Shown piece after piece: positions 16,437 to 25,428 of a DNA stretch of 64,000 nt. Below the pieces are notes generated by a model, which did no database searches, had not been told where the DNA came from, and saw only the letters and a program-made list of their open reading frames with translations. The position numbers and the translations under genes were made by a program. The stretch's first letter is position 1. The number at the start of each line of letters is the position of its first letter. Source of the DNA: AEGEAN-183 sp964614345. GTDB taxonomy: Bacteria; Pseudomonadota; Gammaproteobacteria; Magnimaribacterales; Magnimaribacteraceae. Location: positions 1-64,000 of the forward strand of contig CAZTLP010000003.1 in assembly GCA_964614345.1 (NCBI GenBank), given 5' to 3'.

Positions 16437-17808
16437 AAAGACACCTAATAAAATCTTTTTTTTAGGTATTGGTGGTAGTGGTATGAGCGGATTAGCTGAA
16501 GTTCTTTTTAACTTGGGTTATGAGGTTTCCGGATCAGACTTAATAGATTCTGCTGTCACAAAAAGACTTAAATCTCTAGGAATAGATGTAAGAATTGGAC
16601 ATGAAGCTAATAATGTAATTAGCCAAGACATGATAATTAAGTCTACTGCAATAGGAGAAGAGAATGTTGAACTTATGAAGGCTCAAAAACTAGGTTTACC
16701 TATTCTCAAAAGAGCTGAACTTTTGTCTAGTTTAATGAACATGAAAAGAAGTGTGGCAATTGCAGGGACGCATGGGAAAACAACAACTACTAGTATTTTA
16801 GCCTCAATTATGACTGAAGCCATGTTGGACCCTACCTTTATTAATGGCGGTATTATTAATAGCTTTGCCTCTAACGCTAAGTTAGGAACAGGAGATTATT
16901 TACTAGCTGAAGCAGATGAGAGTGATAAGTCTTTCTTAATGCTACAGCCATCTCTAGAAATAATTACCAATATAGATTCTGATCACTTAGTGAATTATGA
17001 AAATGATATGAAGAATCTAGAAAGGGCATTTATTAAGTTTGTAAAAAAGCTTCCTTTTAATGGTCTTTTAGTTGCATGTGGAGATGATCCAATTATTCAA
17101 AAATTAATGTCATCATTTTCTAGAAAGACAATTCTTTATGGTTTTGATGATCAAAATGATTATGTGGTGGATAATTATAAGACTTCATCTTTTAGCTCTG
17201 AGTTCACTTTGACAAACGATGAGGGTGTAACTTCTAGCTTCTCATTAAATTTACCTGGAAAACACAATGTGCTTAACGCAACAGCCGCTTCTGTATTAGC
17301 CATAGAGGAGGGTATATCATTAATAAATGTACAATCTGCTCTATCAAAATTTTCTGGCATTAGTAGGAGAATGCAGTTTTTAGGGAAATTAGGCCAGACC
17401 GTTGTTATAGATGATTATGGTCATCATCCTACAGAGATCAAGAATACGATTTTAACTCTAAGAGAATCTTTTCCTGAATCAGAAGTAAGTATGGTTTTTC
17501 AACCTCATAGGTTTACAAGAACTAAAGACCTCTACGAGGGATTTGTGGAAGTGCTTAAGTCAGTAGATAGATTAATTTTATTAGAAATCTATTCAGCAGG
17601 GGAAGAGCCCATTGATGGAATTAGCTCCAATGCGTTACTTGAAAGCATAAAAAATGCAGGATTAGAAGATGCTGTATTAGCCAAGTCCAATGCTCAGGCA
17701 TATGAATTAATCGGAAATATTATTTCAAAAGATAAAGGAGTTTTATTAATGCAAGGAGCTGGAAATATTTCTGAGATTTCAACTAAATTAACTCAAGAAA
17801 TTGAATAA
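16423..17808 (+). CDS. murC: UDP-MurNAc--L-alanine ligase MurC
   Basis: 461 residues. The N-terminal GIGGSGMSG loop (about 15-23), the P-loop GTHGKTT at 115-121, the EADESDKSFL motif and DDYGHHPTEI in the C-terminal domain are typical. MurC adds L-alanine to UDP-MurNAc, the first peptide step. The start lies 14 bp inside murG. murB, which supplies UDP-MurNAc and is found after murC in many relatives, is not in this cluster; ddl follows directly. Confidence 0.97.
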   Translation: MNPSKKTPNKIFFLGIGGSGMSGLAEVLFNLGYEVSGSDLIDSAVTKRLKSLGIDVRIGHEANNVISQDMIIKSTAIGEENVELMKAQKLGLPILKRAELLSSLMNMKRSVAIAGTHGKTTTTSILASIMTEAMLDPTFINGGIINSFASNAKLGTGDYLLAEADESDKSFLMLQPSLEIITNIDSDHLVNYENDMKNLERAFIKFVKKLPFNGLLVACGDDPIIQKLMSSFSRKTILYGFDDQNDYVVDNYKTSSFSSEFTLTNDEGVTSSFSLNLPGKHNVLNATAASVLAIEEGISLINVQSALSKFSGISRRMQFLGKLGQTVVIDDYGHHPTEIKNTILTLRESFPESEVSMVFQPHRFTRTKDLYEGFVEVLKSVDRLILLEIYSAGEEPIDGISSNALLESIKNAGLEDAVLAKSNAQAYELIGNIISKDKGVLLMQGAGNISEISTKLTQEIE

Positions 17809-17810
17809 TA

Positions 17811-18779
17811 ATGAGTTCCAATAATCTTGATGCCTTAAAAGATAGAGAAATAACCGTCTTGATGGGAGGGTGGTCTGCCGAAAGAGAGATATCTTTGAAC
17901 ACAGGAAGGGCCGTTACAGATTCTATTAAGTCTTTAGGCCTGAAGGTTAGGGGTGTTGATTTAACTTTCCCAGAAGAGATTGAAAAGATAATTAGTTCCT
18001 TAGATTTAGTTTTTATAGCCTTACATGGAAGAGGAGGAGAGGATGGATATATTCAAAAGATATTAGAAGAAAATAAGATTCAATTTACTGGAAGTAACTC
18101 AGGCGCTTGTGAAGTTGCGATGAATAAAGCCGAAACAAAAAAAATATGGAGGGACCTGTCTTTACCAACACCTGATTTTGTTGAAATAAGAAATGCTGGT
18201 ACACCTAATTTAGAAACTATCCCTTTTTTATCTGGAGAAAATGACGTTAGCCCTCTTGATGCATCATTTGTAGTAAAGCCTGCAAGAGAGGGATCAAGTT
18301 TTGGTATAAGTATAGTTCATCCGGAGGGAGAAATTTCTTTAGAAGATGCTATGAAGGAAGCAATTAAATATGACGACATTCTTATTGTAGAAGCTTTTGT
18401 TGAAGGGGAAGAAATTACTGTTCCTATATTAGGCGAAGAAACTCTTACACCCATTACAATCAAACCAAAAAATTTATTCTACGACTTTGAAGCTAAATAC
18501 CTTAGAAAAGATACGGAATACTTAAAATCAGATTTGAATTCCGAGGAACTTACTACTGTTAAAGAATTTTCTTTAAATGCTTTTTCTTGTTTAGGATGTG
18601 AGGGGTGGGGTAGAGTTGATTTGATTAAAGACGGAAACAATAATTTCCAAATTATTGAAGTCAATACTGTTCCTGGTCTAACAGAAACCAGCTTAGTTCC
18701 AAAATCAGCTTCTTTTGAAGGTATCAATTTTGATAGTTTAATAACTAAAATTTTAATTACGTCTTGCGCCAAGCAATAA
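17811..18779 (+). CDS. ddl: D-alanine--D-alanine ligase
   Basis: 322 residues, ATP-grasp fold. ITVLMGGWSAEREISLNTG at the N terminus, LHGRGGEDGYIQ (about 64-75), VVKPAREGSSFG and the C-terminal IIEVNTVPGLTETSLVP are the family motifs. The product D-Ala-D-Ala is the MurF substrate. This is the last dcw gene here; in most gammaproteobacteria ftsQ would follow. The -35 of the next promoter falls within its last codons. Confidence 0.96.
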   Translation: MSSNNLDALKDREITVLMGGWSAEREISLNTGRAVTDSIKSLGLKVRGVDLTFPEEIEKIISSLDLVFIALHGRGGEDGYIQKILEENKIQFTGSNSGACEVAMNKAETKKIWRDLSLPTPDFVEIRNAGTPNLETIPFLSGENDVSPLDASFVVKPAREGSSFGISIVHPEGEISLEDAMKEAIKYDDILIVEAFVEGEEITVPILGEETLTPITIKPKNLFYDFEAKYLRKDTEYLKSDLNSEELTTVKEFSLNAFSCLGCEGWGRVDLIKDGNNNFQIIEVNTVPGLTETSLVPKSASFEGINFDSLITKILITSCAKQ

Positions 18780-18792
18780 GCTCAAATAGAAT
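18764..18792 (+). promoter_or_regulatory. Predicted promoter of the rpsF operon
   Basis: TTGCGC (18764-18769), a 17-bp spacer and TAGAAT (18787-18792) are followed at once by a GC-rich GCGC discriminator. Such discriminators are typical of growth-rate and ppGpp-controlled ribosomal promoters. The -35 overlaps the end of ddl. The same -10 plus GCGC pattern precedes tRNA-Lys and ndk. Confidence 0.5.
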
Positions 18793-18805
18793 GCGCAGCC
18801 TTAGT

Positions 18806-18852
18806 ACCTTGCTCGTTGTCTATTTAAGGTAACGAGCTAAAAACCCGAGAGG
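18806..18852 (+). promoter_or_regulatory. Structured leader of rpsF with mutually exclusive helices
   Basis: Between the predicted start site and rpsF, ACCTT (18806-18810) can pair with AAGGT (18826-18830), and the directly adjacent GCTCGTT (18811-18817) with AACGAGC (18831-18837). The arms interleave with no joining bases, so both helices can hardly form together. CTCG (18812-18815) can also pair with CGAG (18846-18849), which overlaps the ribosome site GAGAGG (18847-18852). Many bacterial rpsF leaders bind the S6:S18 complex for autogenous control. This leader may serve that role, but I cannot match it exactly to the published motif. Confidence 0.4.
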
Positions 18853-18857
18853 TATAA

Positions 18858-19325
18858 ATGAGACATTATGAAATAGTTTTTTTAGTTCACCCTGATCAAT
18901 CAGATCAAACTCAGTCAGTTTTAAATAAGTTTTCTTCGATAGTTACTGAATCTGGAGGAAAAGTTCATCGTTTGGAGAATATAGGAAGTAGAAAGTTAGC
19001 TTATCCAATACATGATCAATATAAAGCTACCTACGCTTTGTTAAATATAGAATGTAAAGAAGAAGCAATCTCTGAAATCCAGTCATCCTTTAAGTTCAAT
19101 GATTCTATTATTAGAAGTCTTGTCTTATCTAGAAATAAAGCTGAAGCTGATGTATCTGCTTTATCTAAGCAAACTGAAGATGAGAGTGAATATTTAAAAG
19201 AAAATGACAAGACAAGAGAATCGCAATCTAAATCCCTAGATACAAAGACAAAAGAAGAGGAAACTCCTGTTAAAGAGAGTAGTGAAGAATCTATAAAAAC
19301 AGAGATTGAGTCATCCCAGGAATAA
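18858..19325 (+). CDS. rpsF: 30S ribosomal protein S6
   Basis: 155 residues. The start RHYEIVFLVHPDQSDQ and the LENIGSRKLAYPI strand (about residues 40-52) are typical S6. S6 binds S18 on the 16S rRNA platform. The family core ends near residue 100; the remaining 50 or so residues are a highly charged Glu/Lys/Ser tail, longer than but similar in kind to the acidic tails of gammaproteobacterial S6. The ribosome site GAGAGG sits 5 bp before the ATG and may be masked by the leader fold. rpsR follows after 4 bp. Confidence 0.97.
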   Translation: MRHYEIVFLVHPDQSDQTQSVLNKFSSIVTESGGKVHRLENIGSRKLAYPIHDQYKATYALLNIECKEEAISEIQSSFKFNDSIIRSLVLSRNKAEADVSALSKQTEDESEYLKENDKTRESQSKSLDTKTKEEETPVKESSEESIKTEIESSQE

Positions 19326-19329
19326 GATT

Positions 19330-19596
19330 ATGGCTAGAAAGCAAAAGAAAAAATTTAAAAAAAGACCTTCGAACCAAGAGAACAGGAGAAGGTTTTGTAA
19401 GTTTACAGCTCTAGGTATAGAAGAGATAGACTACAAAGATATAAATTTATTAAAAGAGTATATAACTGAAACAGGAAAAATTATGCCTGCAAGGGTTACT
19501 GGTACCTCAGCTAAATTTCAAAGGCAACTTACTAGAGCTATAAAAAGAGCTAGACATCTATCTCTTTTGCCTTATACAGATGCACATTACAGATAA
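19330..19596 (+). CDS. rpsR: 30S ribosomal protein S18
   Basis: 88 residues from the ATG at 19330. An upstream in-frame TTG at 19306 lies in the rpsF tail and is unlikely. The core RRFCKFTALGIEEIDYKDI and the C-terminal RAIKRARHLSLLPYTD match S18 closely. S18 forms a heterodimer with S6 on the small-subunit platform. A basic N-terminal extension (ARKQKKKFKKRPSNQENRR) makes it somewhat longer than the 75-residue E. coli protein. Confidence 0.97.
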   Translation: MARKQKKKFKKRPSNQENRRRFCKFTALGIEEIDYKDINLLKEYITETGKIMPARVTGTSAKFQRQLTRAIKRARHLSLLPYTDAHYR

Positions 19597-19599
19597 GAC

Positions 19600-20049
19600 A
19601 TGGAAATTATTCTTTTAGAAAAAATTAACAAACTTGGAGATCCAGGAGATTTAGTTATTGTTAAACCTGGTTACGCAAGGAATTTTCTTATACCCACGGG
19701 AAAGGCAATTAGGGCAAATGAAGAAAATAAAGCAGAGTACGAACAAAGGAAAGCTTCTTTAGAAAAAGCAGAAACTGAAAGAAAATCTACTGCTCTTGAA
19801 CTTGCTGAAAAATTAAAATCGTTGAAAATCACTATTCCAGTACCTGTTTCTGAGGAAGGCACTTTATACGGCTCTATAGGAACTAGAGAAATATCAGATG
19901 CAATAAATAGTCATGGTTTAGAAGTAGAGAAAGGAACTATTAGATTACCAGAAGGAACTTTAAAAGAGCTAGGAGAATATCAACTAGACGTAGAGCTTCA
20001 TCCTGAAGTAATAGAGAAAATTTCGATCACTATCTCAGCTGAAGAATAG
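19600..20049 (+). CDS. rplI: 50S ribosomal protein L9
   Basis: 149 residues, the usual length. The N-terminal domain MEIILLEKINKLGDPGDLV and VKPGYARNFLIPTGKAI bind 23S rRNA; a long helix (about residues 41-75) links to the C-terminal domain with GTLYGSIGTREI. It is the last gene of the rpsF-rpsR-rplI group. priB, often present between rpsF and rpsR in enterics, is absent. Confidence 0.98.
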   Translation: MEIILLEKINKLGDPGDLVIVKPGYARNFLIPTGKAIRANEENKAEYEQRKASLEKAETERKSTALELAEKLKSLKITIPVPVSEEGTLYGSIGTREISDAINSHGLEVEKGTIRLPEGTLKELGEYQLDVELHPEVIEKISITISAEE

Positions 20050-20127
20050 TGTAAGTTTCTATTGTTTTAAATCTAATCCAGTGGGAGAATTAGAGCTAAT
20101 TAAAAAAGCTCAGAGTAATAATTTTTC

Positions 20128-21531
20128 ATGTCCCAAAACCTTACCTCAGATGAAAAGCTCCCTTTTTCCGTAGAAGCAGAAAGAGCAGTATTAGGAGGCA
20201 TCATGTTTAAAAATGATGCTTGGGATTTAGTTGCAGGACTTGTTTTAGAGGAAGACTTTTACCAATACGAGCACAAGCTAATATTTAAAACCATTAAGAA
20301 TCTCCAAGATTCGGGAAAACCAATTGACTTTGTAACAGTCATAGAAACCCTTGAAGGAAACGGAGATTTACCTGAACTAGATAATTTAGGAGGAAAGAAC
20401 TATATCCAACTTCTAGGAGAGGAAACTCCTACCATAGCTAATATAGAAAGCTACGCTGAGATAATAAAACAAAGGTCTAATCTAAGAAGACTTATAACGA
20501 CTGTAGACCAGATAGCTCAGAATGCTAGGGAGGCAGATTCTTCGAGCAGTGATCAAATTATAGATAATGCAGAAGAAAGTATTTTAAGTTTAAGAGACGA
20601 TGTAAAAAGATCATCTGGGCCAAGAGGTATCAGAGAATTACTAGGTCCAGTTTATTCTAATATTCAAGAATCAAACGAATCCGGAGAATCCTTAGTAGGG
20701 GTTAGTACAGGGTTCACGGAAATTGATGAAATTACATTAGGCTTTCAGAAATCGGATCTCATAATTATTGCTGGAAGACCCTCGATGGGTAAAACAGCTT
20801 TAGCTTTTAATATAGCTGAGAATGTAGCTAAAGAAACTGATCAAACAGTACTAATCTTTAGTATGGAGATGTCTGCAGAGCAAGTAGTAAGAAGGTTTAT
20901 TTCTAGCATTGCAAATATCGATCTACAAAGGTTAATGAGAGGACAGTTACAAGAAAGTGATTGGGAGGGTATAGACAAAGCTTTAAGTGTATTAAGTAGT
21001 AAAAACATTTTACTTGATGATACTCCAGCTCTGAGTCCTTCAGAATTAAGATCTCGTGCAAGGAGAATTAAAAGAGAAAATAAAGATCTAGCCATGATTG
21101 TTGTTGACTATATTGGGTTAATGCAAGTACACGGCAAGAGTGATAATAGAGTTGCAGAGATTAGTGAAATAAGTAGATCACTTAAAGCTCTAGCAAAAGA
21201 ATTGGATGTTCCCATTGTTGCTCTTTCCCAGTTAAATAGAGCTGTTGAATCAAGGCCTAATAAAAGACCCATCCTTGCAGATTTAAGAGATTCAGGGGCG
21301 ATAGAGCAAGATGCAGACGTGATTGCGTTTCTGTACAGACATGAATACTACGATAAAAATGACCTAGAAAACAAAGGTAAAGCTGAGATTAATATAGCCA
21401 AACAAAGGAATGGACCAACTCGTGCAACTTCACTGGCTTTTAGGGATTCTGTAGCTAAGTTTGAAAATCTAGCTAGAGAGGAAAGGTATCCCCCTCATTA
21501 CTATGAAGATGGTGATGATGCCGATTTGTAA
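20128..21531 (+). CDS. dnaB: Replicative DNA helicase DnaB
   Basis: 467 residues. N-terminal helical domain (LPFSVEAERAVLGGIM), linker, and RecA-like ATPase with Walker A GRPSMGKT at 216-223, Walker B MIVVDYIGLMQV, and the C-terminal DLRDSGAIEQDAD arginine/DNA-loop region. DnaB is the hexameric helicase that opens DNA ahead of the replisome. Position after rplI is the common gammaproteobacterial one. The 78 bp upstream hold an AT-rich stretch and a weak GAGCT/AGCTC inverted repeat (20093-20111), without a T-run of terminator type. Confidence 0.97.
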   Translation: MSQNLTSDEKLPFSVEAERAVLGGIMFKNDAWDLVAGLVLEEDFYQYEHKLIFKTIKNLQDSGKPIDFVTVIETLEGNGDLPELDNLGGKNYIQLLGEETPTIANIESYAEIIKQRSNLRRLITTVDQIAQNAREADSSSSDQIIDNAEESILSLRDDVKRSSGPRGIRELLGPVYSNIQESNESGESLVGVSTGFTEIDEITLGFQKSDLIIIAGRPSMGKTALAFNIAENVAKETDQTVLIFSMEMSAEQVVRRFISSIANIDLQRLMRGQLQESDWEGIDKALSVLSSKNILLDDTPALSPSELRSRARRIKRENKDLAMIVVDYIGLMQVHGKSDNRVAEISEISRSLKALAKELDVPIVALSQLNRAVESRPNKRPILADLRDSGAIEQDADVIAFLYRHEYYDKNDLENKGKAEINIAKQRNGPTRATSLAFRDSVAKFENLAREERYPPHYYEDGDDADL

Positions 21532-21633
21532 CTTTCTAGATACTTATCTATTAATTATTACATTGTGAGGTAACTAACTTTTTGTTAATCTGCAGTGCCA
21601 TCGCGCAGAAACTTTTTTCTGTTTGGTAGTTTG

Positions 21634-23286
21634 ATGGGAAATTCAGAAACTAGATTTATCTTTGTCACTGGAGGGGTGGTGTCTTCTTTAGGTAAAGGTA
21701 TCACTTCTGCATCTCTTGGAGCTTTACTAGAAAGTAGAGGCATTAAGGTAACTATAATGAAGCTGGATCCTTACATTAACTTGGATCCGGGCACTATGAG
21801 CCCCTTTCAACATGGTGAAGTTTTTGTTACAGAAGATGGGTCTGAAACTGACTTAGATTTGGGACATTATGAAAGGTTTATAAAGTCCAAAATGTCTAAA
21901 GACAATAATTTTACTACTGGGCAGGTTTATGAAACTGTTTTAAAGAATGAAAGAAAAGGAGATTACCTTGGAGGCACTGTCCAAGTTATACCTCACATAA
22001 CGGATGAGATTAAAAGAAGAATCATTAAAGGATCAAAAAATACAGAAGTATCTATAGTAGAGATAGGGGGTACAGTTGGCGACATTGAGTCACAGCCTTT
22101 TCTCGAAGCTATCAGGCAAATGAAAATTGAATTGGGCTCTGAAAGAACTTTATTTATGCACTTAACTCTTGTTCCTTACATTGCAGCAGCCGGAGAGACC
22201 AAAACAAAACCAACACAAAGATCAGTTAAAGAGATGTTATCTCATGGTCTTCAGCCAGATATACTTATTTGTAGATCAGATAAGGAGCTATCTCAAGAAG
22301 CTAGAGAAAAGATAGCTTTGTTTACTAATGTTGAAAAACAAAGTGTCATTTCTTTACCTGATGTGAAATCTATATACAAGATTCCTATTCAGTTAAATAG
22401 TCAAAAGGTCGATGATATTGTTACTGATAAACTTCGTCTGTCTTCTAGGAAACCCCAACTTAATGACTGGAAAAGTGTAACTGAAGCGCATACAAACCCT
22501 ACAAATGAAGTAACAATAGCAATGGTAGGCAAGTATATGGACCTAAAGGATGCATATAAGTCTATTAACGAAGCGCTAGTTCATGGCGGTATACAGCATG
22601 AACTAAAGATTAATATAAATTATTTGGATTCAGAGACAATTGAACCTAATAATGTTAATAAAGTCCTAAATGGAGTAGATGCCATCTTAGTACCTGGTGG
22701 ATTTGGTCATCGAGGAATTGAAGGCATGATAACAACTGCAGAATATGCAAGAGAAAATAAAATTCCGTATCTTGGAATTTGTTTAGGAATGCAAGTTGCA
22801 GTTATAGAATTTGCAAGAAATGTTTTAAAGCTAAAAGATGCAAACAGCAGCGAATTTGATAGTAATACTAATCATCCAGTTATTGGATTAATACATGAAT
22901 GGATGGACTCAGGTGGCGAAATTGAAAAACGTGATGAAAGTTCCGATCTTGGGGGAACAATGCGTCTAGGCTCGCAGGAATGCTTACTGTCTGGAAACTC
23001 CTTAACAAGTTCTCTCTATGGTCAGAACACTATATTTGAGCGACATAGGCATAGATATGAAGTGAATAACTATTATGTGGAACAGATAGAATCTGCAGGT
23101 CTAAATATTGCAGGAAAGTCTAAAGACAAGAATCTTGTTGAAGTAATTGAGATCAATGAACATCCTTGGTTTGTTGGTTGTCAATTTCATCCTGAATTTA
23201 CCTCTAACCCACGAGATGGACATCCTTTATTTAATGGTTTTGTTGAAGCAGCAAACAATCAAAAGCAGAATAGATTAAATAGCTAA
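21634..23286 (+). CDS. pyrG: CTP synthase PyrG
   Basis: 550 residues from the ATG at 21634. An in-frame GTG at 21595 would add 13 residues with no family counterpart. The synthetase domain starts TRFIFVTGGVVSSLGKGI (P-loop). The C-terminal glutaminase domain contains the nucleophile motif YLGICLGMQ and the HPEF motif near the end. The enzyme turns UTP into CTP with glutamine as ammonia donor. It begins a group running pyrG-kdsA-eno-ftsB, which is conserved in gammaproteobacteria. Confidence 0.97.
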   Translation: MGNSETRFIFVTGGVVSSLGKGITSASLGALLESRGIKVTIMKLDPYINLDPGTMSPFQHGEVFVTEDGSETDLDLGHYERFIKSKMSKDNNFTTGQVYETVLKNERKGDYLGGTVQVIPHITDEIKRRIIKGSKNTEVSIVEIGGTVGDIESQPFLEAIRQMKIELGSERTLFMHLTLVPYIAAAGETKTKPTQRSVKEMLSHGLQPDILICRSDKELSQEAREKIALFTNVEKQSVISLPDVKSIYKIPIQLNSQKVDDIVTDKLRLSSRKPQLNDWKSVTEAHTNPTNEVTIAMVGKYMDLKDAYKSINEALVHGGIQHELKININYLDSETIEPNNVNKVLNGVDAILVPGGFGHRGIEGMITTAEYARENKIPYLGICLGMQVAVIEFARNVLKLKDANSSEFDSNTNHPVIGLIHEWMDSGGEIEKRDESSDLGGTMRLGSQECLLSGNSLTSSLYGQNTIFERHRHRYEVNNYYVEQIESAGLNIAGKSKDKNLVEVIEINEHPWFVGCQFHPEFTSNPRDGHPLFNGFVEAANNQKQNRLNS

Positions 23287-23287
23287 A

Positions 23288-24127
23288 ATGAAAGAAGTAA
23301 AGATCGATAATATCGCTCTAAGTAATGAATCAGACTTTATTCTTATTGCCGGTCTAAATGTTTTAGAAGATAAAGGCATAGTGAATGAAGTGATCTTAGA
23401 GTTGAAAAAGGTAACTAAAGAACTAGCTATTCCTTTTATTTTCAAAGCTTCTTATGACAAAGCCAATAGATCATCAATAGATTCTTATAGGGGCCCTGGT
23501 CTTGATAAAGGTTTGGAAATATTAGCTGAGATTAAATCAAAGCACTCAGTACCTTTAATATCTGATGTCCATTCACCAGAAGAAGTCTTAAAAGCTAAAG
23601 AAGTGCTAGATGTATTACAAATTCCTGCTTTTTTATGTAGACAAACAGATTTAATTTCAAGCGTTGCTGAATCTGGACTACCTGTGAATGTTAAAAAAGG
23701 TCAGTTTCTTTCACCAGCTGAAGTAAGAAATATCATCATGAAATTTGAACATTTTAAAAACAAAAATATTTTGATATGTGAGAGAGGAACTACCTTCGGT
23801 TACAACAACTTAGTTGTAGATATGTTAGGTTTAGCAGAACTTAAAAAGTATGAATATCCGGTTATCTTTGATGTTACACATTCACTTCAAGAACCTGGCG
23901 GAGAAGGCAAGAGCACCTCTGGAAGAAGATCTCTAGCTCTAGATCTTGCTAAAGCTGCAACATCAATTGGTATTGCAGGACTATTTCTAGAAACACATCC
24001 TGATCCAGACAAAGCTAAATGTGATGGACCATGTGCCTTGCCTTTAAAAAATCTAAAGGGATTTTTAGATCAGATAAATAATATTGACAGGTTAGTAAAA
24101 ACTTTTCCAAAGATAGAAATAAGCTAA
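23288..24127 (+). CDS. kdsA: 3-deoxy-8-phosphooctulonate (KDO-8-P) synthase
   Basis: 279 residues, TIM barrel. IPFIFKASYDKANRSS (about 49-64), ISDVHSPEE, LCRQTDL and VIFDVTHSLQEPGGEGK are KdsA motifs. The enzyme condenses phosphoenolpyruvate and arabinose 5-phosphate to KDO-8-phosphate for the lipopolysaccharide inner core, so the cell has a KDO-containing LPS. It lies between pyrG and eno with 1-2 bp gaps; enolase makes its substrate phosphoenolpyruvate. Confidence 0.97.
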   Translation: MKEVKIDNIALSNESDFILIAGLNVLEDKGIVNEVILELKKVTKELAIPFIFKASYDKANRSSIDSYRGPGLDKGLEILAEIKSKHSVPLISDVHSPEEVLKAKEVLDVLQIPAFLCRQTDLISSVAESGLPVNVKKGQFLSPAEVRNIIMKFEHFKNKNILICERGTTFGYNNLVVDMLGLAELKKYEYPVIFDVTHSLQEPGGEGKSTSGRRSLALDLAKAATSIGIAGLFLETHPDPDKAKCDGPCALPLKNLKGFLDQINNIDRLVKTFPKIEIS

Positions 24128-24129
24128 TA

Positions 24130-25428
24130 ATGGCCAAATTAACTATCAAAGATGTTATAGCTTTTGAAGTATTAGACTCACGTGGAAACCCAACAGTAGC
24201 AGCGGAAGTAAAACTTTCAGATAACAGTTCTTCGCTTGCATATGTTCCTTCAGGGGCATCAACAGGTAGTCACGAAGCTTTAGAGTTAAGGGATCAAGAT
24301 AAGTCTAGATTCCATGGTAAGGGGGTTATAAAAGCAGTTAATTTTATAAATAATGAAATAAGAGATTTAGTAATTGGTCATGATCCTCTAGATCAGAAAA
24401 CCATAGACTCTGATTTATGTAAGGCAGATGGTACTGATAGTAAGGAAGTTTTTGGTGCAAATTCTATTTTAGCTGTTTCAATAGCTAACCTAAGAGCCTC
24501 TGCGGTTAGCAAATCTGTACCTCTTTATCAGCATATACATTCTTTATATACAGAAGTCTCCAAAGTAAAAAGGGAACCAGTTTTACCTGTTCCTATGATG
24601 AATATTCTAAACGGAGGAGCTCATGCAGATAATATTATTGATTTTCAAGAATTTATGATTCAACCCATCAGATTTAATACTTTTAAGTCTGCATTAAGGT
24701 GCGGAGTTGAAATTTTTCATGAGTTAAAGAAATTACTTAAGGATAAAGGTCTCAGCACTTCTGTAGGAGATGAAGGTGGTTTTTCTCCACAATTAAAAAC
24801 AACCGAGGAAGCAATAGAGCTTATTCTTAAAGCCATAAAGACTTCTGGCTACAAAGCAGGTAAAGACGTTTTTTTATGTTTAGACGCAGCTTCTTCTGAA
24901 TTTTATCAACAGAATAAATACTTTTTTAAGGGAGAAGACAAATTTCTAGAAACCGATGAGATGATTAGTTACTTTAAGTCCTTAACTTCCAAATACCCCA
25001 TTAATTCTATAGAAGATGGCTTACACGAAGATGACTGGGAAGGGTGGAAGACTTTAACCAAAAGTCTAGGCTCAGAAGTTCAACTAGTTGGAGATGACTT
25101 ATTTGCTACAAACCCCAAAAGGATAAGAAGAGGAATTGATGAAAAAGTAGCAAATTCAGTTTTAGTTAAAATGAATCAAATTGGAACAATTTCTGAGACC
25201 CTTGAAGCCGTATCTTTGTCTCAGGGAAAAGGATATAAAGCTATTATTTCTCATCGTTCAGGTGAAACGGAAGATACTTGTATTTCTGACCTTGCTATAG
25301 GTTCAGCAGCTGGACAGATTAAGGCTGGAGCTCCTTCCAGGACTGACAGAGTTTCTAAGTACAATAGATTAATAATACTAGAAAAGAAATTTAAAATTCC
25401 ATTTATAAAAGAAAATGAGCTTATCTAA
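24130..25428 (+). CDS. eno: Enolase
   Basis: 432 residues. VLDSRGNPTVAAEV at the N terminus, the substrate-loop region PSGASTGSHEALELRD, GDEGGFSP (about residues 214-221), the metal-binding SIEDGLHEDDW and the catalytic ISHRSGETEDTCISDLA are all present. Enolase interconverts 2-phosphoglycerate and phosphoenolpyruvate. It overlaps ftsB by 14 bp. Confidence 0.98.
   Translation: MAKLTIKDVIAFEVLDSRGNPTVAAEVKLSDNSSSLAYVPSGASTGSHEALELRDQDKSRFHGKGVIKAVNFINNEIRDLVIGHDPLDQKTIDSDLCKADGTDSKEVFGANSILAVSIANLRASAVSKSVPLYQHIHSLYTEVSKVKREPVLPVPMMNILNGGAHADNIIDFQEFMIQPIRFNTFKSALRCGVEIFHELKKLLKDKGLSTSVGDEGGFSPQLKTTEEAIELILKAIKTSGYKAGKDVFLCLDAASSEFYQQNKYFFKGEDKFLETDEMISYFKSLTSKYPINSIEDGLHEDDWEGWKTLTKSLGSEVQLVGDDLFATNPKRIRRGIDEKVANSVLVKMNQIGTISETLEAVSLSQGKGYKAIISHRSGETEDTCISDLAIGSAAGQIKAGAPSRTDRVSKYNRLIILEKKFKIPFIKENELI

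Noticed and set aside
18806..18837. H-type pseudoknot in the rpsF leader
   Set aside because: Order of the arms is that of a pseudoknot, but both crossing loops would have zero length, which cannot span helices of 5 and 7 bp. Competing hairpins are more realistic.
20050..20127. Terminator after rplI
   Set aside because: The GAGCT/AGCTC repeat has only five pairs and is not followed directly by a T-run.
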